Source of the DNA: G039029935 sp039029935
Lineage (GTDB): Bacteria > Chloroflexota > Anaerolineae > Caldilineales > Caldilineaceae
Length of the DNA: 10,920 nt
Assembly: GCA_039029935.1 (NCBI GenBank)
Contig: JBCCFC010000344.1
Location: 1-10,920 of the forward strand
Direction of reading: 5' to 3'
A program made the position numbers and the translations under genes. This document shows positions 4,445-10,875 of the stretch, piece by piece. Each line of letters starts with the position of its first letter. The stretch's first letter is position 1. The notes under the pieces are model-generated. The model did not search any database. It had not been told where the DNA came from and saw nothing but the letters and a program-made list of their open reading frames with translations.

Positions 4445-6664
4445 ATGTCGAAAACTCGTATTGGGATTGTATCCTTGACAATCGTCATGATATTGGTCTT
4501 GACACAAGTGGTGTCGGCCCAATTTACAGCCAATATATTTGCTGTGACCCAATCTGTGGTTGACAACACCGTCAATATTACACGGGTGACATCAAATGGC
4601 CCAGGCTGGGTTGTTGCATATGCCGACAAGGACGGCAATTATGGCGACATTTTGGGCTATACGCCCGTTGTGAATGGTATTTCGTCAAGTATCAAAATTG
4701 ATGTGGATGGCGAAGTTGCACTAGGCAGTGGCACAATCCACGTTGTGTTGCATAAAGATCAAGGTGAAGAGGGAGCCTTTGAGTTTCCTGGCATTGATGG
4801 ACGTGTAATAGCCTCAGATGAACCAGTCGCAGCATCTATTACAATTGAAGACAATATTACAACACCACCACCTGAGGAGCCTGCCGAAGAAGAAGCTGCC
4901 GAGGGTGAAGCTACCGAAGGTGAAGAAGCTGCCGAAGGTGAAGAAGCTGCCGAAGGTGAAGAAGCTCATGCTGACGAAGAGTCACATGAACCAGTCGGCG
5001 ATGACAATAATCTCGTTATTGTCGATGACCAAGTTGTCACAGATAACATAATCAAGGTTTCGCGAGCCAAAATCGAGGGTGCAGGTTGGATTGTCATCCA
5101 CGCGGATGATGGCAATGGCTCACCAGGATCAGTCATTGGTCAGTATCCATTAAACGATGCGAATGTTGTCAATGCAAAGGTCGCACTAAATGAGGGTGTT
5201 GAGGTTGTTCTCGGCGTTCATCATGCCATGCTTCACCACGACAATGGCGAAATTGGTACTTGGGAGCCTGCCGAAGACACGCCTGTATTAACTGCTGCTG
5301 GTGACAGTGTTGTTATGGATTATTTCCGCATCACCGAAGTTGTGATGTCGGACACCTCGGTAGAGGAAGAAGCTGCTGAGGAAGAAGCTGTTGCCGAAGA
5401 GGCTGCTGCTGAGGACGAAGCTGTTGCCGAAGAGGCTGCTGAGGAAGAAGCTGTTGCCGAAGAGGCTGCTACCGAAGAAGCTGCTGCCGAGGAAGAAGCT
5501 ATTGAAGAAGAGACTGCTACCGAAGAAGCTGTTGAAGAAGAAGCTGCTACCGAAGAAGCTGTTGCCGAAGAAGCTGTTGAAGAAGAAGCTGCTACCGAAG
5601 AAGCTGCTACCGAAGAAGCTGCTACCGAAGAAGCTGTTGAAGAAGAGGCTGTCGCCGAGGAAGAAGCTGTTGAAGAAGAGACTGCTACCGAAGAAGCTGT
5701 TGAAGAAGAAGCTGCTACCGAAGAAGCTGTTGAAGAAGAGGCTGCCGCCGAGGAAGAAGCTGTTGAAGAAGAGACTGCCACCGAAGAAGCTGCTGCCGAT
5801 TTAGCATCAACAGCAATTGCGGCGGGTGGTTTCGAGACATTGGTTGCCGCGGTTGAGGCTGCTGGTTTGGTTGAAACATTGCAGGGTGAAGGTCCATTTA
5901 CAATCTTTGCACCAAGCGATGAAGCCTTCGCCGCCTTACCAGAGGGAACGCTGGAAGCACTGCTTGAAGATACGGATCAACTGACGAATATTCTGCTGTA
6001 CCATGTCGTTGAAGGCAACCTATCCGCAGAAACCGTAATTGGCTTGGCATCCATTACAACTGTACAGGGTGGCGAATTAACCGTTATGGGTGATTCCGAG
6101 GGTGTCAAAATCAACGATGCTCGTTTGATTGCGACAGATATTGATGCGAGCAATGGTGTGATTCATGTCATTAACGGTGTCTTGATTCCTGATGCTGAGG
6201 AAGCTGCCGAAGAAGAGGCGGCTACCGAAGAAGTTGCTGAGGAAGAAGTTGCTGAGGAAGAAGTTGCTGAGGAAGAAGTCGCTGTTGAAGAAACTGTGAC
6301 CGAGGAAGTGGTTGAGGAAGAAGTCGCTGTTGAAGAGACTGCAACCGAGGAAGTAGTTGAAGAGGAAGTTGTCGTTGAAGAGACTGTGACCGAGGAAGTG
6401 GTCGAGGAAGAAGTTGTCGTTGAAGAGGCTGCGTCTGAGGAAGTGGTCGAAGAGACTGTGGTTGAAGAGACCATGACCGAGGAAGTGGTCGAGGAAGAAG
6501 TTGTTGTTGAAGAAGTCATCGTGGAAGAGCCAGAGACATTGCCAACAACAGGCGGTAGCTTCTCATCCGGTGCTATGACGTTACCCGTCGTGCTGGTGTT
6601 GATTATTGGGTTGGCGGTATCAACCGTATTTACTCGTCGTGAGGAAGATGATATCAACGCCTAA
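4445..6664 (+). CDS. Secreted wall-anchored protein: two DUF7282-like domains, fasciclin domain, acidic repeat stalks, LPTTG end
   Basis: This 739-residue protein appears to be a surface adhesin or scaffold. Residues 1-25 are a signal peptide with likely cleavage VSA|Q. Two related beta-rich domains, at about 29-135 and 187-300, share the pattern GPGWVV / GAGWIVIHAD, then LH-D-GE-G; I assign them to DUF7282 from memory. An EAAEGE linker (about 144-175) separates them. Residues 306-450 are a Glu/Ala pentad repeat. A fasciclin (FAS1) domain spans about 451-583, with TIFAPSDEAF at 486-495 and GVIHVINGVLIP at 571-582. Residues 584-697 are a Glu/Val repeat. LPTTGG at 699-704, a hydrophobic segment at about 711-729 and the tail TRREEDDINA form a sortase-type sorting signal. 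The repeats hold almost no positive charge, so they are strongly acidic stalks. FAS1 domains usually mediate adhesion. No sortase gene is in the window. The gene stands alone between its own leader and a strong terminator. Confidence 0.9.
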   Translation: MSKTRIGIVSLTIVMILVLTQVVSAQFTANIFAVTQSVVDNTVNITRVTSNGPGWVVAYADKDGNYGDILGYTPVVNGISSSIKIDVDGEVALGSGTIHVVLHKDQGEEGAFEFPGIDGRVIASDEPVAASITIEDNITTPPPEEPAEEEAAEGEATEGEEAAEGEEAAEGEEAHADEESHEPVGDDNNLVIVDDQVVTDNIIKVSRAKIEGAGWIVIHADDGNGSPGSVIGQYPLNDANVVNAKVALNEGVEVVLGVHHAMLHHDNGEIGTWEPAEDTPVLTAAGDSVVMDYFRITEVVMSDTSVEEEAAEEEAVAEEAAAEDEAVAEEAAEEEAVAEEAATEEAAAEEEAIEEETATEEAVEEEAATEEAVAEEAVEEEAATEEAATEEAATEEAVEEEAVAEEEAVEEETATEEAVEEEAATEEAVEEEAAAEEEAVEEETATEEAAADLASTAIAAGGFETLVAAVEAAGLVETLQGEGPFTIFAPSDEAFAALPEGTLEALLEDTDQLTNILLYHVVEGNLSAETVIGLASITTVQGGELTVMGDSEGVKINDARLIATDIDASNGVIHVINGVLIPDAEEAAEEEAATEEVAEEEVAEEEVAEEEVAVEETVTEEVVEEEVAVEETATEEVVEEEVVVEETVTEEVVEEEVVVEEAASEEVVEETVVEETMTEEVVEEEVVVEEVIVEEPETLPTTGGSFSSGAMTLPVVLVLIIGLAVSTVFTRREEDDINA
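4919..4966 (+). repeat. 18-base coding repeat (GEEAAE) in the linker between the DUF7282-like domains
   Basis: The codons for Gly-Glu-Glu-Ala-Ala-Glu (residues 159-174) occur twice in full and once in part in a row, nearly identical at the DNA level. This is a third, smaller repeat block of the surface protein, with its own period, and it suggests recent slippage. Confidence 0.7.
5360..5794 (+). repeat. Glu/Ala pentad repeat block, about 435 bases
   Basis: Residues 306-450 are built from about 28 units of five residues, such as ATEEA, VEEEA and VAEEA, with occasional six-residue units (AAEEEA, VAEEEA). At the DNA level the unit is 15 bases of GAAGAAGCT-like codons. A higher-order copy is visible: 5487-5568 and 5655-5736 agree over about 80 bases with one internal difference, at a distance of 168 bases, and a shortened third copy begins near 5748. 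The block probably forms a rigid or extended, highly negative stalk. Its number of units is likely to vary between strains. Confidence 0.9.
6284..6505 (+). repeat. Glu/Val 45-base repeat block
   Basis: Residues 614-687 hold five copies of a 15-residue unit close to VEETVTEEVVEEEVV; the fourth copy is one residue short. The period is 45 bases, unlike the 15-base pentads of the first stalk, and Val replaces Ala as the main hydrophobic residue. It lies between the fasciclin domain and the LPTTGG motif, where a wall-spanning segment is expected. Confidence 0.85.
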
Positions 6665-6688
6665 GCTCTATCGCTAAATTTTTAATAT

Positions 6689-6729
6689 AAAAAGCTGATG
6701 TTAGAACCGATTCTAACATCAGCTTTTTT
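6689..6729 (+). terminator. Rho-independent terminator after the surface-protein gene
   Basis: A perfect 18-base-pair stem (6689-6706 with 6711-6728) closes a CCGA loop and ends in six T residues at 6724-6729. The stem begins with five A residues, so it could also work on the opposite strand. It lies 25 bases after the stop codon and separates this gene from the following operon. Confidence 0.95.
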
Positions 6730-6762
6730 GATTCTATACAACATATTTCAGTCAAACTACAT

Positions 6763-6766
6763 GGAG
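6763..6766 (+). promoter_or_regulatory. Ribosome binding site deciding the start at 6773
   Basis: GGAG at 6763-6766 is six bases before the ATG at 6773. Two upstream in-frame ATGs are less likely: the one at 6698 lies inside the terminator stem, and the one at 6761 overlaps this ribosome site. Confidence 0.65.
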
Positions 6767-6772
6767 AAATAT

Positions 6773-7381
6773 ATGTCACATCCAAAAATTGCTACGCCAG
6801 ATTATCCAATCCATGAACTGCTCCAAAAACGCTGGAGCCCCCGTGCCTTTGCACCAAAACCGTTGGAAACAGAGACGATATGCAGTTTGCTGGAAGCAGC
6901 ACGCTGGTCAGCTTCGTCCAATAATCTCCAGCCTTGGTCATTCATTGTGGCAACACAGGCACAAGAGGAAAACTTTGCGCGTATGGTGGAATGTCTCATG
7001 CCCGGCAACGCAACATGGGCATCCAAGGCTCCAGTCTTGATGGTAAGTGTGGCACACATGATCAACCCACGTCGCAATGCACCCAATGCCCATGCCTATC
7101 ATGATGTCGGGCTGGCTGTCCAAAATTTAGTCACCCAAGCCATCGCACTCGATATCTATGTGCATCAGATGGGTGGGTTTAGCCGTGACAAAGCGCGTGA
7201 GTTATTCCAAATCCCAGCCGATTATGAAGCCGTTTCCATGTTAGCGGTAGGCTATTTAGGCGACCCCGCCAGCCTACCCGAAGACCGCCAAGGGGCAGAG
7301 GCCGCACCACGTGAACGTAAGCCATTGTCAGAGTTTGTTTACAGCGGGATATGGGGCGATGTATCTAACCTCGTAGAATAA
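6773..7381 (+). CDS. Nitroreductase-family FMN oxidoreductase
   Basis: This 202-residue protein has the nitroreductase fold, which binds FMN as a dimer and reduces substrates with NAD(P)H. The family's opening signature RWSPRAF is at 20-26 and supplies phosphate-binding arginines. ARWSASSNNLQPW at 43-55 is the usual flavin-contact stretch. AYHDVGLAVQNL at 108-119 matches the conserved helix, and GYLGDP (160-165) with ERKPLSEFV (181-189) completes the flavin site. Members act on nitro compounds, enals, quinones or malonic semialdehyde-like products, and the true substrate cannot be told. It has no signal peptide. It leads a set of three + strand genes; 58 bases with a hairpin separate it from the isomerase gene. 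The nearest alternative start, ATG 6761, would add only four residues. Confidence 0.9.
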   Translation: MSHPKIATPDYPIHELLQKRWSPRAFAPKPLETETICSLLEAARWSASSNNLQPWSFIVATQAQEENFARMVECLMPGNATWASKAPVLMVSVAHMINPRRNAPNAHAYHDVGLAVQNLVTQAIALDIYVHQMGGFSRDKARELFQIPADYEAVSMLAVGYLGDPASLPEDRQGAEAAPRERKPLSEFVYSGIWGDVSNLVE

Positions 7382-7385
7382 TTCC

Positions 7386-7417
7386 TTCTAAGAAGGGGTA
7401 ACACCCCCTTCCTAGAA
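7386..7417 (+). other. Hairpin between the nitroreductase and isomerase genes
   Basis: TTCTA (7386-7390) pairs with TAGAA (7413-7417), and GAAGGGG (7392-7398) pairs with CCCCTTC (7405-7411), with one A-C mismatch and a six-base loop. No T-run follows, and the next ribosome site begins eight bases later. It is better read as an RNA-processing or partial attenuation hairpin within an operon than as a full terminator. Confidence 0.55.
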
Positions 7418-7424
7418 ATGTTCA

Positions 7425-7430
7425 AAGGAG
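7425..7430 (+). promoter_or_regulatory. Ribosome binding site deciding the start at 7440
   Basis: AAGGAG at 7425-7430 is nine bases from ATG 7440 but only three from the in-frame TTG at 7434. The spacing favours the ATG. Confidence 0.8.
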
Positions 7431-7439
7431 CCATTGACC

Positions 7440-8249
7440 ATGACTATAGCATGTTGTACATGGGCACTTTCGGGGATTGGTACGCCAGAACCCAATGTGC
7501 CAGAAGATCAAATCCTTGCGCAGCTAACCCAAATCGGCTTTGATACCATTGATATTCGCCCCGATGATTTTGCCAATGCCCCCGTGCGTACACAAATCCA
7601 TGACTTGAACTTAGCGATTTCGACGGTGGGACTGTCTTTTGGTGTACCCAAAGAGGTTACGTTTAGCGACGAAGATACAGCTATTGGTCAGAAGGCAATT
7701 GACCATGCCTTGCGTGGGATTGACTATGCGGTAGAAATGGGTGTCCAAAACGGCGTCTATGTCATCCCCGATATGGATGATAGTGTTGCTGGGCTGGAAC
7801 GTTATGGTCAAGCGATGGTGACGTTGGCAGATGCCGCACAGCAGCACAATTTGCCATTATTGATTGAACATTTTCCTGGCCGTGCCTTGCCCACAATCAC
7901 AGGGACAATTGCCTTTATTCAATCGCTTGCGCATCCAAATATCAAACTCCTCTTCGACATCGGTCATGCACAGATGAGTGGTGAGTTAGAAGCGTTTAAT
8001 GCATGTCAGATTGATGGTGCGGATGACTATTTGGGCTATGTCCATTTTGACGACAACGATGGCGTGGGTGATTTACACTGGGCATTGTGTGATGGGCTGT
8101 TGACTATCGACACGATGCAACGCACCTGTGATGCAGCCAAACAATTGGGATATGTAGGACCGATTAGCCTCGAGATTAGTCCGGTCTTGGATGACCCACT
8201 CGACGCTATTCAATGCAGTTGGGATATCATGCAGCAGTTGAATTTGTGA
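7440..8249 (+). CDS. Sugar phosphate isomerase/epimerase-like TIM barrel protein
   Basis: This 269-residue protein matches the xylose isomerase-like TIM barrel family (PF01261, also called AP endonuclease 2-like). The expected metal-binding set is present: Glu143 in LIEHF, Asp173 in FDIGHA with His176, His202 in VHFDD, and Glu245 in SLEIS. The spacing is close to that of tagatose/psicose 3-epimerases (Glu, Asp, His, Glu), so a divalent-metal keto-sugar isomerase or epimerase is likely. The substrate is unknown; the family also holds hydroxypyruvate isomerases and inositol-pathway enzymes. It is probably cytoplasmic. Its stop TGA (8247-8249) shares one base with the ATG of the kinase gene, a sign of coupled translation, so the kinase may act on the same compound or pathway. 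Confidence 0.85.
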   Translation: MTIACCTWALSGIGTPEPNVPEDQILAQLTQIGFDTIDIRPDDFANAPVRTQIHDLNLAISTVGLSFGVPKEVTFSDEDTAIGQKAIDHALRGIDYAVEMGVQNGVYVIPDMDDSVAGLERYGQAMVTLADAAQQHNLPLLIEHFPGRALPTITGTIAFIQSLAHPNIKLLFDIGHAQMSGELEAFNACQIDGADDYLGYVHFDDNDGVGDLHWALCDGLLTIDTMQRTCDAAKQLGYVGPISLEISPVLDDPLDAIQCSWDIMQQLNL

Positions 8250-9301
8250 TGAATACACAGGTTGAGCCGTTACTCGGATATTTGTCAGAAAAGGCATTGG
8301 CAGGCAATCTGCTGACAGAATTTGTTGAATGGCAAGGCTGGCAGATTGAACCTATCATCGGCGGGTATAACAACTTGCTCTATCATGCACGTAGCAAAGA
8401 GCATGATTGGGCGATTAAGTTTACCCGCCGTGATGCGCGTGATCGTGCTGGACGCGAATATACGGCACTGAAAATGCTACAGGCATTGAATCTTCATCTT
8501 GCACCGCAAGCCGTCTATTTGAATCGGGACGACTATATATATCCAGTCGTCGTGCAAACATGGCTTGATGGTAAGGTGCAACAGACGCCTCCGCAAACCG
8601 ATGAGGAATGGCGAGAGCTATTACGTTGTATGGTGGCGTTACACAAGATTACGCCTGATTCTGCCAATAGTAGTACAATCCATGGTGTCGGTCATATTCC
8701 TCCGGCGACATTATCAATGTATTGTGCTGCCAATGGTCTCGCACGGATCCGACAACAAGTGGCGCAGATACCCGTAACCTCCTATCCTGACGAGGTTGCA
8801 ACGATTGTCAACCGTATCCAACGCGACCCATTTCCGGATTGGCCTCGTCCAATATCATCCTTTTGCCACGTGGACCCAAATACACTCAACTTTGTGCGTA
8901 CTCCCCAAACGTGGTTAGTCGTTGATTGGGAAAATAGTGGGTGGGGCGATCCTGCCTTTGAGATTGCAGACTTAATGTCGCATCCCGCCTATATGGACGT
9001 GCCAGAGGATCGTTGGCCTTGGGTTGTTGAGCAATATTGCCAAATGAGCCGCACACCAGAGGCGTCAGAACGAATCTGGGTCTATTATCGACTCATGATT
9101 GTGTGGTGGGTTGTGCGCTTTCTGCGTTATGTCATCGAATCAGAGCATCACCAGCAGCCTGTGACAGACCCTGCCTTAGCGCAACAATTCTCACAGCGAT
9201 TGGCACTGCGACCCGTTGATGACGTCGCCGTGATGCGACGCAAGTATGACTACTATTGCACATTGGCAATTACGCAGACAGGTAAAACCATGTTACAATA
9301 G
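8249..9301 (+). CDS. APH-fold phosphotransferase (small-molecule kinase)
   Basis: This 350-residue protein has the aminoglycoside phosphotransferase/choline kinase fold (PF01636). Lys57 in AIKF and Glu70 in GREY fit the nucleotide-binding pair of the N lobe. The catalytic loop is CHVDPNTLNF at 206-215 (Asp209 as base, Asn214 as metal ligand), and VVDWENSGWGDP at 224-235 gives the metal-binding Asp226. The family phosphorylates hydroxyls of sugars, choline, fructosamines or antibiotics. Next to an isomerase, a sugar or polyol kinase is more likely than a resistance enzyme. An in-frame ATG at 8213 would add 12 residues inside the upstream gene; ATG 8249, overlapping the upstream stop as TGATG, is preferred. 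No clear ribosome site is present, which fits coupling. The C-terminal part after about residue 275 is rich in aromatic residues (IWVYYRLMIVWWVVRF) and is probably a buried helix, not a membrane span. Confidence 0.85.
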   Translation: MNTQVEPLLGYLSEKALAGNLLTEFVEWQGWQIEPIIGGYNNLLYHARSKEHDWAIKFTRRDARDRAGREYTALKMLQALNLHLAPQAVYLNRDDYIYPVVVQTWLDGKVQQTPPQTDEEWRELLRCMVALHKITPDSANSSTIHGVGHIPPATLSMYCAANGLARIRQQVAQIPVTSYPDEVATIVNRIQRDPFPDWPRPISSFCHVDPNTLNFVRTPQTWLVVDWENSGWGDPAFEIADLMSHPAYMDVPEDRWPWVVEQYCQMSRTPEASERIWVYYRLMIVWWVVRFLRYVIESEHHQQPVTDPALAQQFSQRLALRPVDDVAVMRRKYDYYCTLAITQTGKTMLQ

Positions 9302-9344
9302 GTCTGTTTGTTCGTTTTCATTCTCATACCCAACATTTGAGGCA

Positions 9345-9426
9345 AAACCTTCAGGCGGCGACGACACATATTCAGATCATACAACCTAGCTTATCGTCGC
9401 CCCCGAAGGTTTGTGTGAATGTGTCG
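9345..9426 (+). other. Two interleaved inverted repeats upstream of nagZ
   Basis: Pair A joins AAACCTTC (9345-9352) plus GGCGACGA (9357-9364) with TCGTCGCC (9394-9401) plus GAAGGTTT (9405-9412), 16 pairs with a small internal loop. Pair B joins CGACACAT and TCA (9362-9374) with TGAATGTGTCG (9416-9426), 11 pairs with a two-base bulge. B starts in the left arm of A, and its partner lies past the right arm of A, so the order is A-B-A'-B'. No T-run follows. The two helices would form a pseudoknot or compete. It could be a 3' end structure of the kinase transcript or a leader of nagZ. Confidence 0.6.
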
Positions 9427-9460
9427 GATAATGAAACTGTATATAAAATTCAACTAGCTT

Positions 9461-10759
9461 ATGCCAATCCAAAATCATTTAGACAGACGTAGTTCAGATA
9501 GGTACCAATCTGAGGTTCATCAGAAAGAAAAACCATTTACAGAAAAGAATTTCACAAGACGCAGCTTGCTCAAAGGGACAGTCCAAACAACGGCGGGTCT
9601 GCTGCTTGCAGGATGTACGGCAGATTCACAAACCATAGAAGTCATCCTCAAGGATGGGCTGATCAAACATGAGCACCGGCCACTGCTAAACAAGGTGATA
9701 AAACCAGTACTCCACAAGCCAGACCCACCATTGGATGTCAAAATCGGGCAGATGTTGCTGGTGGGCTTTCAGGGGTTGACTGTTGACCAAAACAGTGCCA
9801 TTGTTCGCGCCATTCACAATTATCATATTGGCAACATTGTCCTCTTTGATAAAGGGAGCCAGCTTGGTTTGGGGAGACGGAATATCAGTTCGTCCGACCA
9901 ATTGCACACGTTGACTGACACGCTCCAAGCATCGAGCGGCTTGCCACTCCTGATCTCAACTGACCAAGAAGGCGGTGTGGTCAATCGGCTCAAACCACAA
10001 TACGGGTTTCCAGCGTCTGTATCAGCAGAACGACTGGGGGCCAGCAACGATCTGAACTACACCTATCAACAATCGCTTACAATGGCGCAAACAATGGCCG
10101 ATGTTGGCATCAACTTAAACTTGGCACCCGTTGTTGATGTGAATATCAATCCAAATAACCCCATTATTGCACGCTATGGACGCAGCTTCTCAGCAGATCC
10201 TTCGGTTGTCACCACCCATGCACAGTCCTTTATCCGTGCGCATCGTACCAAAAACATTCTCTGTACGCTCAAGCATTTCCCTGGGCATGGTAGCTCTCAA
10301 CAGGACACCCACAAGGGCTTTGTTGATGTCACCCATACATGGCGCAACAGCGAGTTGATTCCCTATGAACAGCTCATCCAAAGCGGTGACTGCGATGCGG
10401 TCATGACAGCACACATCTTCAATGCCAACCTGGATGATCAGCTACCAGCGACACTCTCCAAACCGATTATCACAGGCATCCTACGCGACCAACTGGGCTT
10501 TGATGGCGTAGTGATCAGCGATGACATCCAGATGGGTGCGATTCGCAATCATTACTCATTTGAGACAGCCATTTACCATGCCGTTCAAGCAGGCGTGGAC
10601 ATTATATCCATTGCCAACAATCTGACATTTAACCGCGATGTAAGTATCCGCGCCGCCACCACCATCCGAGAATTTGTGGAAAATGGCAGCATCAGCGAAG
10701 AACGTATCGATCAGTCCTATCAACGCATTATGAAATTGAAGGAAAAGTTGAAGGGTTGA
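9461..10759 (+). CDS. nagZ: Beta-N-acetylhexosaminidase, GH3, Tat-exported lipoprotein
   Basis: This 432-residue protein is a glycoside hydrolase family 3 enzyme of the NagZ type, which removes N-acetylglucosamine from peptidoglycan fragments. The hallmark KHFPGHG is at 271-277, followed by DTH at 282-284 (the Asp-His acid/base dyad of NagZ). SDD at 353-355 supplies the catalytic Asp354. TDQEGG at 167-172 and the APVVDVN stretch at 222-228 are also typical. The N terminus carries a twin-arginine motif TRRSLLK (32-38), then a modest hydrophobic stretch and the lipobox LLAGC with Cys52. It should therefore be exported folded and lipid-anchored outside the cytoplasmic membrane. Many Gram-negative NagZ proteins are cytoplasmic, so this placement points to wall turnover or scavenging outside the cell. 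The n-region of 31 residues before the arginines is long, and no ribosome site precedes ATG 9461, but I see no better start. The last codons and stop lie inside an octamer repeat. Confidence 0.92.
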   Translation: MPIQNHLDRRSSDRYQSEVHQKEKPFTEKNFTRRSLLKGTVQTTAGLLLAGCTADSQTIEVILKDGLIKHEHRPLLNKVIKPVLHKPDPPLDVKIGQMLLVGFQGLTVDQNSAIVRAIHNYHIGNIVLFDKGSQLGLGRRNISSSDQLHTLTDTLQASSGLPLLISTDQEGGVVNRLKPQYGFPASVSAERLGASNDLNYTYQQSLTMAQTMADVGINLNLAPVVDVNINPNNPIIARYGRSFSADPSVVTTHAQSFIRAHRTKNILCTLKHFPGHGSSQQDTHKGFVDVTHTWRNSELIPYEQLIQSGDCDAVMTAHIFNANLDDQLPATLSKPIITGILRDQLGFDGVVISDDIQMGAIRNHYSFETAIYHAVQAGVDIISIANNLTFNRDVSIRAATTIREFVENGSISEERIDQSYQRIMKLKEKLKG

Positions 10760-10802
10760 AGAGTGGAAGGGTTGAAGAGTGGAAGAGTTGAAGAGTTGAA
10801 GA
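10747..10802 (+). repeat. Octamer repeat tract overlapping the nagZ stop codon
   Basis: Seven 8-base units run without a break: GTTGAAGG, GTTGAAGA, GTGGAAGG, GTTGAAGA, GTGGAAGA, GTTGAAGA and GTTGAAGA. They are the reverse complement of the octamers ahead of cobU. The stop codon of nagZ (10757-10759) lies in the second unit, and ATTGAAGG at 10735-10742 looks like a decayed extra copy. The tract therefore encodes the last residues of the enzyme. Confidence 0.85.
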
Positions 10803-10826
10803 ATAGAGAAGTGAAAATGAAAAAAG

Positions 10827-10859
10827 TTGTTATCGTATAAAAATACATTAGATTATACA
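10827..10859 (+). promoter_or_regulatory. Weak possible promoter in the AT-rich spacer
   Basis: Between the two octamer tracts (10803-10875) the sequence is AT-rich. TTGTTA at 10827-10832 could pair with GATTAT (10851-10856, spacer 18) or TATACA (10854-10859, spacer 21). Neither fits well, and the gene it would serve lies outside the window. I see no coding sequence in this spacer. Confidence 0.15.
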
Positions 10860-10875
10860 ATGAATTCGACTATTC

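Noticed and set aside
5320..5781. A long minus-strand open frame rich in Ser, Ala and Thr opposite the Glu/Ala stalk
   Set aside because: It is the antisense image of GAA/GAG/GCT codons, which contain no stop in that frame. It has no ribosome site and no domain.
6163..6657. A minus-strand Ser/Thr-rich open frame opposite the Glu/Val stalk
   Set aside because: Same cause: repetitive GAA and GTT codons read backwards. The coding frame on the + strand has clear domains and a sorting signal.
6698..6772. An N-terminal extension of the nitroreductase starting at ATG 6698
   Set aside because: That ATG lies in the stem of the terminator and has no ribosome site. The family signature begins just after the ATG at 6773, which has GGAG ahead of it.
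8213..8248. Earlier kinase start at ATG 8213
   Set aside because: It would overlap the isomerase gene by 37 bases and has no ribosome site. The TGATG junction at 8247-8251 is the usual arrangement for coupled genes.
8249..9301. Antibiotic resistance phosphotransferase
   Set aside because: Only the general kinase residues of the fold are visible. Tight coupling to a sugar isomerase and the lack of mobile elements argue for a metabolic role.
9345..9412. Rho-independent terminator after the kinase gene
   Set aside because: The loop is 29 bases and no T-run follows the stem on the + strand. Pairing is real, but it lacks the defining tail.
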